64,000 nucleotides of DNA, taken from the NCBI RefSeq assembly GCF_003815715.1, contig NZ_CP033922.1:2820001-2884000 (forward strand), given 5' to 3'. Positions 24,909 to 32,610 of the stretch are shown here, piece by piece. How positions within the stretch are numbered: position 1 is the first letter of the stretch; each line of letters begins with the position of its first letter. The stretch is from Chryseobacterium sp. G0162. GTDB lineage: Bacteria > Bacteroidota > Bacteroidia > Flavobacteriales > Weeksellaceae. Position numbers and translations under genes: made by a program. The notes below the pieces were generated by a model that was not told where the DNA came from, ran no database searches, and saw nothing but the letters and a program-made list of their open reading frames with translations.

Positions 24909-26104
24909 GATTTCGAGAAAATTAAGGTTGAACAGTTTCCACCAAATCCAAATGAATTGGAAAGAACATGATGGATATTTTTCTCCTTCAGTTCAGTAAC
25001 CGGTATCAGATTAAATTCTTCCATTTTCGTTTTGAAATTCAGGTTCGGGAAGATTACACTGTGCTGCATTGCTAAAATTGAAAATACAGCTTCAATTCCG
25101 GCAGCGGCAGCTAATGTATGTCCTGTAAATGCTTTTGTAGAGCTGAATTCAGGGACATTATCTTCTCCAAATATTCTGATCATGGCAATTCCTTCAGATA
25201 AATCATTATTAGGAGTTGCTGTTCCATGAACGTTGATATAATCGATGTCTTCTTTTTTCAAGCCTGAAATTTTTAAAGCTTGTTGCATTGCTAAGAATGC
25301 GCCTTGTCCGTTTTCTGAAGATGCGGTCTGGTGATGAGCATCATTAGCGTTTCCATATCCGGAAAGATAAGCAAGTACCTGTTTGTTTTCCTTTTTAACA
25401 ACTTCTTCGGATTCAAGGACTAAGAAAGCGGCTGCTTCACCAAGGTTTAACCCTTTTCTGTCATTGTCGAAAGGAGTATTGTAAGAATCTGTAAGGATCA
25501 TTAGGGTATTAAAACCGTTTAATGTAAACTTTGAAAGGGAATCTGTTCCCCCAACGATAACACGATCCAAGACTCCGTTTTTAATAAGTTTGGCTCCCAT
25601 CATAATGGCATTAGCTGCAGATGAACAAGCTGTACTTATGGTAGAAACCATGCCTTTTATTCCTAAATGATCGGCAATAGCCAATGAGGAATTTCCGGCA
25701 TCATGAGCGTCAATGTATTTTTGCTTTTCAGGAAAGTCTTCGTAAGAATAGAAGTATTTTTCGGTAATATCCATTCCTCCGACACTGGTGGAGGAGATCA
25801 GTCCGGTTCTGTAACCGTTGATGTCTGAGATTCCGGCACTTTCTACAGCTTCTTGCGCAGCAACCATTCCTAATAAAGAAGTTCTTGTTATGTTGTTATC
25901 TTCACTAAGCTGAAGTTTCTGTACAAGTTCCTCATTAGATAATTTTATTTCACCAGTTTTAATAGCTCCGGCATGACGGGTTTCAAACATTTGAATATCT
26001 GAAATACCATGTTTTCCAGATTGTAAGGAAATAAAATTTTCCTCCACATTGTTTCCGATGGAGGAAATGATGCCCATTCCTGTTATGGCAATTTTTTGAC
26101 TCAT
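24905..26104 (-). CDS. Beta-ketoacyl-ACP synthase, catalytic partner of the CLF-like subunit
   Basis: Full-length KAS I/II-type condensing enzyme of 399 residues with intact triad: C160 in STACSSAANA, histidine in NVHGTATPNND, histidine in AFTGHTLAAAA. It ends SNSFGFGGNCSTLIF. It is translationally coupled (4-base overlap) to the catalytically empty ketosynthase downstream, giving a probable heterodimer that elongates the aryl polyene (compare ApeO with ApeC). An ACP gene lies upstream, separated by an ACATTG-type inverted repeat. Confidence 0.9.
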   Translation of the reverse strand: MSQKIAITGMGIISSIGNNVEENFISLQSGKHGISDIQMFETRHAGAIKTGEIKLSNEELVQKLQLSEDNNITRTSLLGMVAAQEAVESAGISDINGYRTGLISSTSVGGMDITEKYFYSYEDFPEKQKYIDAHDAGNSSLAIADHLGIKGMVSTISTACSSAANAIMMGAKLIKNGVLDRVIVGGTDSLSKFTLNGFNTLMILTDSYNTPFDNDRKGLNLGEAAAFLVLESEEVVKKENKQVLAYLSGYGNANDAHHQTASSENGQGAFLAMQQALKISGLKKEDIDYINVHGTATPNNDLSEGIAMIRIFGEDNVPEFSSTKAFTGHTLAAAAGIEAVFSILAMQHSVIFPNLNFKTKMEEFNLIPVTELKEKNIHHVLSNSFGFGGNCSTLIFSKS

Positions 26105-26107
26105 TCT

Positions 26108-26178
26108 ATTAAATAATGTAACAATGTATCAATGTAACAGTTTATCAATTATTACTACATTGATACACCGTTAAACTA
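26108..26178. repeat. CAATGT/ACATTG inverted repeat, site 3
   Basis: TGTATCAATGTA at 26125-26136 is exactly complementary to TACATTGATACA at 26156-26167; flanking CAATGT and GTTAAAC words extend the arms imperfectly. It fills the space between the ACP and ketosynthase genes. Confidence 0.75.
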
Positions 26179-26188
26179 TTATATCAAT

Positions 26189-26446
26189 TTATTTTGTCCT
26201 GTTGTCTTCGATGAATTTAGCCATGGTATCGATAGATTGGAAAATTTCCTTTCCTTTTTTAGGATCGGCTAATTTTATTCCGTAATCTTTGTCAAGAAGA
26301 ACGATTAATTCCAAAGCATCAATAGAATCTAATCCTAATCCACCTCCGAACAAAGGATCTGTATCTTTGATTTCCTCTACAGAAACGTCTTCAAGGTTAA
26401 GAACTTCGATAATTTTGTGCTTCAATTCAGTTTTTAAGTTTTCCAT
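26189..26446 (-). CDS. Acyl carrier protein, block B
   Basis: Carrier of 85 residues with the phosphopantetheine serine S41 in GLGLDSIDALELI. The sequence differs clearly from the block A carrier (it has the insert GGGLG before the attachment site and DPKKGKEIFQ after it), so the two are probably not interchangeable. It is flanked on both sides by ACATTG-type inverted repeats. By position it may serve the KS/CLF pair downstream. Aryl polyene systems typically use two carriers. Confidence 0.92.
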   Translation of the reverse strand: MENLKTELKHKIIEVLNLEDVSVEEIKDTDPLFGGGLGLDSIDALELIVLLDKDYGIKLADPKKGKEIFQSIDTMAKFIEDNRTK

Positions 26447-26458
26447 AATTTAATTAAT

Positions 26459-26536
26459 TTACCAATGTATCATTGTAACAGTTTACCAATATCTAAAATT
26501 GTTACATTTCTACATTGTTATATTGTTACATTTTTA
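26459..26536. repeat. CAATGT/ACATTG inverted repeat, site 4
   Basis: The left part has ACCAATGTATCATTGTAACAG and the right part ATTGTTACATT...CTACATTGTTA, giving imperfectly complementary arms. It abuts the end of the small ketosynthase-like gene and the start of the ACP gene. Confidence 0.65.
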
Positions 26537-27082
26537 CAAGGTTAGCAAATATACAAAAGCTTTGTAATTTTCCTGAAATAATTCAACCCAGCCACATAAT
26601 ACTTTATCCGCTTTTCCGGATTGAAGGATTTGTTCGCTATAATCGGTTAAAAATTTTTCATCAAATTCATCCAAAACAAAAAAGGCATTTTCAGTCTGCA
26701 TTTTGTGTTTAATACTGATTTCCCCTACACAGATGTTAGGTAGGGTATAAACAAAGACTGCCGGGCTGGGAAAGTAGTTTTCCTGGGAATTGATACTTTC
26801 CTGATACTTGAAATCAGTATCCAGACTCGATGATTTGTTAGCAAAAATCAGCGCTGTTCTGCTGTGATCTTCCTCTTTTAAAATCATTTCGGCAGCTAGA
26901 AAGGCCAATTTACTCAAATGATCCATTTTGTGAAATTTCGGATAGCTGAGTTCTAAAGTTTTATAGGCTTCTTTAGCAAATTCCGGGAATGTATTATTTT
27001 CAGTTTCAAAAATAAGGTTTCCATCAACGGTTATTTTTGAATGTTCTATAGTGCAGCTGCTTATTTTCTTCATCATATTCAT
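26534..27082 (-). CDS. Half-length ketosynthase-like protein
   Basis: A 182-residue protein that aligns by eye with the N-terminal half of ketosynthases: the segment [21 protein letters not shown] parallels the TPTFFIQSTHNTVAGQIALG segment of the 23847 protein. It ends before the position of the catalytic cysteine region is complete, and no nucleophile motif or histidine motif is present. ATG at 27082 is preferred: it lies one base after the upstream stop, whereas the longer frame to 27124 would run inside the ketosynthase gene. Similar short proteins occur in flexirubin clusters under the name 3-oxoacyl-ACP synthase. It may be a structural or regulatory subunit. Confidence 0.72.
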   Translation of the reverse strand: MNMMKKISSCTIEHSKITVDGNLIFETENNTFPEFAKEAYKTLELSYPKFHKMDHLSKLAFLAAEMILKEEDHSRTALIFANKSSSLDTDFKYQESINSQENYFPSPAVFVYTLPNICVGEISIKHKMQTENAFFVLDEFDEKFLTDYSEQILQSGKADKVLCGWVELFQENYKAFVYLLTL

Positions 27083-27083
27083 T

Positions 27084-28226
27084 TTAGCATTTTTCCAAAA
27101 CAATCGCCGCATTACAGCCTCCAAAGCCAGAAGCTGTTTTCAAAATATATTTAATCGTTGCAGTCTGATTTTCTCTGATAATATTCAACGGTTGAGAGAC
27201 TCCCATTTCTTCAAAATTTTTAGAGGGGATCAAGGTATTTTGAAGAGCACTTTCCATAGAAATAATGCTTTCCAGAAGACCGGAAGCACCCAGGCAGTGC
27301 CCGTAATAGCCCTTCATACTGTTTAAAGGAACGTTTTGAAGATTCATTCTTCCGAAGGCGATACTTTCCATTTCGTCGTTGTATAATGTTGCTGTTCCAT
27401 GAGCAGATATAAAATCAATTTGTTCTGCGGAGACATTCGCTTCTATCATTGCATTTCGGATACTTCCGTATAGACCATCTCCCGTTCTGGAAGGTCCGGA
27501 AATATGGTTGGCATCATTGATGGCTGAATCCCCCAATACTTTAAAACTGAATTTTTCATTCTCGGAAGATTCTGCAGTGATATAAACTGCTGCTGCCGCT
27601 TCCCCAATATTGATTCCGTTACGGTTTTTATCATAAGGTTTGCAAGGTTCTGAACCAATAGCCTGAAATGAATTGAAGCCGGAAATTACAAATTCTGTGA
27701 TTTCATCCCCTGCAATTACAAAAGCATCTTTATATTTCCCTGCCTGAATCATATTCTTAGCTACGGCAATAGCCATTACGCCAGAAACACAAGCATTGGA
27801 AACAACAATAGGTTGGGTTTTAAAACCGAAAAAGTCCGCAATCTTTTGTGCTAATTGTGATAGATAAACGCCTTCAGGTAATTCAGTTTGATTTTTTAAT
27901 AAGCTTATATTTCCTTTTGTTGTAGAAAGAATAAGAGCGGTGTCTTCAGTTATATTATGCTTTTCAACAAGTGGTTTCATGCTTAGCAGGAGCATTTTTT
28001 CCAGCCTTGTAAATTCCTGATGGCTATTTTGATCGAAAATTCTACCAAATTCTTCATTCAGTTTTTCAGAATTGATCCCAGAGGCATAAAAAGCATCCTG
28101 ACTTTCTATAATTTTATGTAAAGCAACTCCAGATTCTCCGGCTAAAAGTGCCCTCCAGTTAGAATCTACATTAAAACCAAGAGGAGTGACGCAATTGTAG
28201 TCTGTGATATAAGTTTCCTTCTTCAT
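27084..28226 (-). CDS. Beta-ketoacyl-ACP synthase, third complete copy
   Basis: Condensing enzyme of 380 residues with the full catalytic set: C146 in [13 protein letters not shown], histidine in [11 protein letters not shown], histidine in [11 protein letters not shown], and the ending [14 protein letters not shown]. It is somewhat shorter than its paralogues and more divergent around the active site (NACVSG). The start overlaps the thioesterase stop by 4 bases, and the half-length ketosynthase-like gene follows after one base, so these three are one translational unit. It may initiate a chain, as has been proposed for separate ketosynthases in aryl polyene systems; this is inference. Confidence 0.88.
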   Translation of the reverse strand: MKKETYITDYNCVTPLGFNVDSNWRALLAGESGVALHKIIESQDAFYASGINSEKLNEEFGRIFDQNSHQEFTRLEKMLLLSMKPLVEKHNITEDTALILSTTKGNISLLKNQTELPEGVYLSQLAQKIADFFGFKTQPIVVSNACVSGVMAIAVAKNMIQAGKYKDAFVIAGDEITEFVISGFNSFQAIGSEPCKPYDKNRNGINIGEAAAAVYITAESSENEKFSFKVLGDSAINDANHISGPSRTGDGLYGSIRNAMIEANVSAEQIDFISAHGTATLYNDEMESIAFGRMNLQNVPLNSMKGYYGHCLGASGLLESIISMESALQNTLIPSKNFEEMGVSQPLNIIRENQTATIKYILKTASGFGGCNAAIVLEKC

Positions 28227-28651
28227 GATAGTCCCATTTTATCTTTCCAGGTTTGAAAAAATTCCGGGTTGTACAGACATAAACTTCCGTTGCTGTCTAA
28301 AAATACCTGAATGGTTTCTCCACTGCATACCAATTTGTCTTCCTGATTGAAAAGCTCATATTTATAAATAAGCTTGGCAGAAACAGAATTAACAAAAGTG
28401 GTTACAATTCTGAAGGTTTCTCCATATTTTAAAGGCAGAAAATGTTCGCAGGTGCTTTTTACAATAGGCGTTACATATCCCGCATTCTGAATATCAAGGT
28501 AGGTAAGGCCATGCTGGCGTCCGAAGGCTTCTCTTCCATCTTCAAAATAAACGATGTAATGACCATGCCAGACAATTCCCAGCGGGTCTGTCTCGTTGAA
28601 TCGTACTCTTACTTCTTCAGTACAGGTTAATATATTTTCGTTAGACTGCAT
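28223..28651 (-). CDS. 4-hydroxybenzoyl-CoA thioesterase-family (YbgC-like) acyl thioesterase
   Basis: Hotdog-fold thioesterase of 142 residues. The signature segment NETDPLGIVWHGHYIVYFEDGREAFG carries the catalytic-type aspartate and the HxxY pattern of the family. It probably releases acyl chains from ACP or edits stalled intermediates. It is coupled by a 4-base overlap to the ketosynthase gene at 27084. Such a thioesterase is a usual member of aryl polyene loci. Confidence 0.87.
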   Translation of the reverse strand: MQSNENILTCTEEVRVRFNETDPLGIVWHGHYIVYFEDGREAFGRQHGLTYLDIQNAGYVTPIVKSTCEHFLPLKYGETFRIVTTFVNSVSAKLIYKYELFNQEDKLVCSGETIQVFLDSNGSLCLYNPEFFQTWKDKMGLS

Positions 28652-28718
28652 GCTTTTCTTCCTGAGTGTTGTTTTTATGGATGTCAGAAACGCCCTGACA
28701 ATATTAGTAATAAATAGA

Positions 28719-29987
28719 TTAAATATTATGAAGCTTCCTTTCGTAAAAAATAGAAATGGCTACGGTGACAAGATAAAATAAAAATAAGAATACAAGCTCT
28801 TTGGCAATCCCGCCGATTCCACTGTTTCTTAAAATAATATCATAATATGCGTTCAATCCCCAGTTCATAGGAGAGAACTTGGCTACAGTTTGCATAAATT
28901 CAGGCATTAAAAATACCGGAACCCAGATTCCTCCAATTGCGGCTAATACTACCACAGATGTAGCTCCAAAAGGTGCTGATTGTTCCTGAGTGTCTGCAAT
29001 GGTTCCCAGCAATACTCCAAATCCAATAGCTGCAAGTCCTGCAAATAAGGTTACCGTGACAAGCTGAAACATTTTTCCGGATACATCAAACGCCGGAAGA
29101 TCCATATAGGGGAAAAGATAGATCCCTACAGCCACCATCAGTAAGAACTGAATAAGACAGATAATAAGATAGGTAAATGTCTTTCCTAAGATATGAACGA
29201 AGTAAGGAGTAGGGCTTATTCTCGCTCTTACGCTTGTTCCCTGGCTTTTTTCTTTTACAAGATTGATGGATAAAGGGACTACGATGAAAAAGATAGCAAA
29301 AAGCGTCCAGGCAGGGACGTTGTGCTGAACAGAATTCGGTATAACGTCCATTTCTCCTTTTTTAGGAGTGATTTCTTTGAAACTGATGAGGTTTTTATTT
29401 TCCTCAAGGTTTTCCGTTGTTCCCAACTGATCCTGGAAAGCTTTATAGATTTTTTTATTCTCGATCTCAAAAACCATTTTGTTCACTGAGTTCATCACTG
29501 AGTTTTTGAATCCTGCATTGGTCGCCGGGTCAAAATACAAATGAATCTCTTTGGTTTTCGGAGTTTCTATTTTCGTTTTTGCAGAATCACCTTCCAATCC
29601 AAATGAACTTACAATCGCCTGAACTTTTGAATCGATATTGGAATTTAAATCTTTCGTAAGATCTTCAGGGATAACGATAGCCATCTGGTAGTCTCCAGAA
29701 AATACCGCATCTTGTGCTGATTTTTCATTGAAATTCATTAGCAGCTGGAATGTTTTACTGTTTTCCAGTTCGCCTTTTATATTTTTGGAAACCTCGGATT
29801 TATCATTGTCAATGAAAATGATTGGAATCTTAGAACCTTCAAGGTTTTTAAAGGTAGAATCCTGAATCAGGGTAATGGTTACAATCAAAAGTAACGGCAT
29901 GACAAAAATAATGACAATTCCTCCGATATCTCTTTTCAGGAGAAGAATTTCTTTAATAAAACTTCTCCACAGTTTATACAACAACAT
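28719..29987 (-). CDS. ABC-2 type transporter permease
   Basis: Inner-membrane permease of 422 residues. One hydrophobic segment near residues 22-42 is followed by a large soluble domain (about 45-240) and then five to six membrane spans, ending with a basic tail. This is the ABC-2/YhhJ-like layout. The start overlaps the ATPase stop by 14 bases. The pair probably exports a pigment precursor or an associated lipid; a second exporter of the MMPL type is encoded at 39019. Confidence 0.87.
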   Translation of the reverse strand: MLLYKLWRSFIKEILLLKRDIGGIVIIFVMPLLLIVTITLIQDSTFKNLEGSKIPIIFIDNDKSEVSKNIKGELENSKTFQLLMNFNEKSAQDAVFSGDYQMAIVIPEDLTKDLNSNIDSKVQAIVSSFGLEGDSAKTKIETPKTKEIHLYFDPATNAGFKNSVMNSVNKMVFEIENKKIYKAFQDQLGTTENLEENKNLISFKEITPKKGEMDVIPNSVQHNVPAWTLFAIFFIVVPLSINLVKEKSQGTSVRARISPTPYFVHILGKTFTYLIICLIQFLLMVAVGIYLFPYMDLPAFDVSGKMFQLVTVTLFAGLAAIGFGVLLGTIADTQEQSAPFGATSVVVLAAIGGIWVPVFLMPEFMQTVAKFSPMNWGLNAYYDIILRNSGIGGIAKELVFLFLFYLVTVAISIFYERKLHNI

Positions 29988-30732
29988 CTCTTAATTCTTT
30001 TCCGGTTAATGAAATGAAAACATCTTCAAGGTTTTCTGCATGGGCAATTTGTGAAACTAGTTCTTCAGGAGTTCCCACGGCATGAATTCTCCCTCTGTCA
30101 ATAATAGCAATCTTGGTACAGAATTCTTCTGCTTCAGAAAGATGGTGGGAAGTATAGATGATGCATGTCCCGTTTTTATTCAGTTCTAAAAGGAAATCAA
30201 TGATTACTTTTTTAGACTGTACATCTACTCCCACGGTAGGTTCATCTAAAAATAAAACTTTCGGATTGTGAAGAGTTCCGGCAATGAGGTTGCAACGGCG
30301 TTTCATTCCTCCAGAGAACTGTCCGACCTGTTTATTGGCAAATTTTGAAAGTCCCATAATTTCCAGGGAATCATCAATGGCCTTGGTAAGTTGCTTATGT
30401 TTTAAACCATATAAACTTCCGAAAAACATTAAATTTTCTTTGGCTGTCAGGGTGGGATAAAGAGCATATTCCTGAGGAACAATTCCTGTGATCTGTCTGA
30501 TCTTAAAACTGTCTTTTTGTGGAGACAGCCCGTTGATTGTGAATTGTCCTGAAGTAGGCTTAATTAATCCCGAAAGCATGGAAATCAAAGTGGTTTTCCC
30601 TGCTCCGTTGGGTCCAAGAATTCCATAGATCTCATTTTTGTCGATATTCAAAGAGATATCATTCACAGAAAATTCGTCGGAATTTTTGTATTTTTTATAT
30701 AGATTTTTAATCTCAATCATATTCTCTGCCAT
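29974..30732 (-). CDS. ABC transporter ATP-binding protein
   Basis: Cytoplasmic ATPase of 252 residues that powers the adjacent permease. It has Walker A GPNGAGKTT, the Q-loop near VPQEYALYP, the signature QFSGGMKRR, Walker B VLFLDEPTVGVD and the switch histidine in YTSHHLSEAEEF. The start is 1 base after the stop of the BtrH-like gene, so the three genes are cotranscribed. Confidence 0.93.
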   Translation of the reverse strand: MAENMIEIKNLYKKYKNSDEFSVNDISLNIDKNEIYGILGPNGAGKTTLISMLSGLIKPTSGQFTINGLSPQKDSFKIRQITGIVPQEYALYPTLTAKENLMFFGSLYGLKHKQLTKAIDDSLEIMGLSKFANKQVGQFSGGMKRRCNLIAGTLHNPKVLFLDEPTVGVDVQSKKVIIDFLLELNKNGTCIIYTSHHLSEAEEFCTKIAIIDRGRIHAVGTPEELVSQIAHAENLEDVFISLTGKELRDVVV

Positions 30733-30733
30733 A

Positions 30734-31729
30734 TCAGATCGCTTTTCTCAGTTTTTTATAGAAAGCTTCTTCTAAATCTGCAATATGAAGCATTGTCTTC
30801 GATAATTCGTTGTAAATATTGCTTTTAGAGTTTCTATTTTTATACACTCTGGCGATATCTACCGCAAAATCTCTCCAAAGATCACCAATAGAAGTGATTT
30901 CTTTTGAAAGCTCTTTTAGTTCGTCATTTTTAAGGATAACAGCTGCCTCCTGAAGAAATGCTCCATAAATAAACCTGAATCCGCCACCTCCTGTTCCGAT
31001 TTCTTCCTGCATTCTGATCAATTGACCCAGATAATGGTTGGTTACTTTTGTTCCTTTCTTTTCTGCCCATTTCGGGATACTTTTTGCCACCCATCTCATG
31101 GCTTTTACCCCAATCAATGGTACCGGAGCCAGCATATTTTTGCAGGTGTCTTTGATTCCTTTTTTTATAGCTTCTTCCAGATGAACATCTTCTGGGATAT
31201 AAATAGGATAGTACATGTGTCCTTTTGGAGGAAGCGCTCCCTTAGCATATCTTACTTTTTCCAGTTCTGCTTCCGTAAGGGTTGTGGTATAATCCATCAC
31301 CGGATCACTGATAAGGAATTTTCCATCTTCTTTACCATATACAACAAGATTATGGGCATTAAAATGGAATTTATATTCTTCAGGGAAATAGGTGAGGTTG
31401 AAAACACCTACCTGAAGTCCTGTAGGTATATTTTGTTCTAAGTTTCTTTCCAATGCTTTTTGGGCATCCAGAGGATTGGAGAATTTCTCTCTTTTGATTT
31501 TAATTCCTAATCTTTTCGCTGCTTTACTGAAAATAGCACCCGGCATCGGACGATAGCTGAAGCCCGGAGCAAAATTCACCTTTAAAAAGGGAAGGTAGAC
31601 AAAAAATAATCCTGAACCGATCCCGAAAATCATAGGTTCACTTAATTTTAGTCCTCTGTTAAGCAGTAGATTAGAAGCAACACCGTTTTCGCAATGCGCA
31701 GTCTGATGGTGTTCAAAGTTTAATTTCAT
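30734..31729 (-). CDS. BtrH N-terminal domain protein, possible acyl-ACP transferase
   Basis: A 331-residue protein with a papain-like N-terminal half of the BtrH type. The putative nucleophile is C13 in TAHCENGVASNLL and the putative histidine is H126 in FNAHNLVVYG, followed by DP in LISDPVMDY. In butirosin biosynthesis BtrH moves an acyl group from an ACP to an amine acceptor. The C-terminal half (about 180-331) is helical and of unknown role. Because it lies next to ACP-dependent enzymes, it is a credible candidate for the step that joins an ACP-bound aryl polyene to the resorcinol hydroxyl. That role is my inference. It begins the ABC transporter sub-operon. Confidence 0.75.
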   Translation of the reverse strand: MKLNFEHHQTAHCENGVASNLLLNRGLKLSEPMIFGIGSGLFFVYLPFLKVNFAPGFSYRPMPGAIFSKAAKRLGIKIKREKFSNPLDAQKALERNLEQNIPTGLQVGVFNLTYFPEEYKFHFNAHNLVVYGKEDGKFLISDPVMDYTTTLTEAELEKVRYAKGALPPKGHMYYPIYIPEDVHLEEAIKKGIKDTCKNMLAPVPLIGVKAMRWVAKSIPKWAEKKGTKVTNHYLGQLIRMQEEIGTGGGGFRFIYGAFLQEAAVILKNDELKELSKEITSIGDLWRDFAVDIARVYKNRNSKSNIYNELSKTMLHIADLEEAFYKKLRKAI

Positions 31730-31781
31730 TTGCAGTTTATATCTTTTTCATAGGTAAATAAAATGGAACGAATCACTTTAT

Positions 31782-32186
31782 TTATTTCCCGTCGAAGTTT
31801 TTTAGTTCATTGACTGAAATTCCAAATGCATCGGCATATTTTTTCAGCGCAGTTTCACTCAGTGTTTTAAATACGTTGGGCTTAAAATGTCTTTTTACCC
31901 TCCATTGCCACATTCCTACATAAGAGGCCAGTACTCCTAAGTCCATTTTATTAAATTCCATAAAATAAACGATAGGGCTTACTGTATTATTGGCAACGTT
32001 TTGCTTTGCTTCTTCAATTCTTTCATAGATCAATTCCATAGATTCATCCAAAGCAGCCTTTTTTGCATCCCAGCCCGTACTGTTTGCGGTGGTGTAATTA
32101 TCATTTTCATCCGTTACATACAATACTTCTGTCATGTTGGCGGATTTCAGATTACTTTCGTCTTGAGGCAGGTTTTGTTTTTTCAT
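31782..32186 (-). CDS. Conserved-type small protein of unknown function, start of block B
   Basis: A 134-residue soluble protein without signal peptide or recognised domain. The middle contains SPIVYFMEFNKMDLGVLASYVGMWQWRVKRHF and the end ALKKYADAFGISVNELKNFDGK, which has some helix-turn-helix-like character but no convincing DNA-binding match. It is the first gene of the minus-strand block B and precedes the BtrH-like gene by 52 bases. A regulatory or scaffold role cannot be supported from sequence alone. Confidence 0.7.
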   Translation of the reverse strand: MKKQNLPQDESNLKSANMTEVLYVTDENDNYTTANSTGWDAKKAALDESMELIYERIEEAKQNVANNTVSPIVYFMEFNKMDLGVLASYVGMWQWRVKRHFKPNVFKTLSETALKKYADAFGISVNELKNFDGK

Positions 32187-32610
32187 CTGAATAATGTTTA
32201 ATTTTTTTTAGGTTCCGGATGAAATAGGATTCATCTGTTTTTGATTATTTTAATCAGGTGGCTAAAATAGTGAAAATACATAATATGAAAATTATACCTG
32301 ATTTGATTATAAGATTACTTTGAAATAAAGGTTGTATGAAGTTTTTATTCAAAATTTAATGATAGAACTGATTGCCGTTTTTCTTCGTTTTAATGAAGGG
32401 TGAAATCGTTTTGTAATCTCACATATTGAGAAAAATATTTGTTTTTTTCTGTTTTTACGGTAAGGATGTTTAACTAATAGGATGTAATGAAATCTTAAGA
32501 AATACTGTTAATACTTATGAAGGATGTTTATAATTAGGTAAACTGTAACAAGTACCTCATATCATAAGACTAATGGATTAGAAATTTGAATATAAAATTA
32601 AATAACCACT
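32187..32610. other. Divergent gene-free region between block B and the M16 gene
   Basis: These 424 bases separate two divergent genes and must contain both promoters. I see no TAnnTTTG element of good quality; TAGAAATTTG near 32578 has the spacing wrong by two. No repeat or coding frame is evident. Confidence 0.4.

Noticed and set aside
26459..26536. CRISPR-like array of ACATTG words
   Set aside because: Repeat units are short and irregular, there are no spacers of constant length, and no cas genes are present; inverted-repeat structure explains it better.
31022..31441. A 139-codon open frame on the plus strand
   Set aside because: It is antisense to the BtrH-like gene and has the phenylalanine-rich composition typical of a shadow frame in AT-rich DNA.
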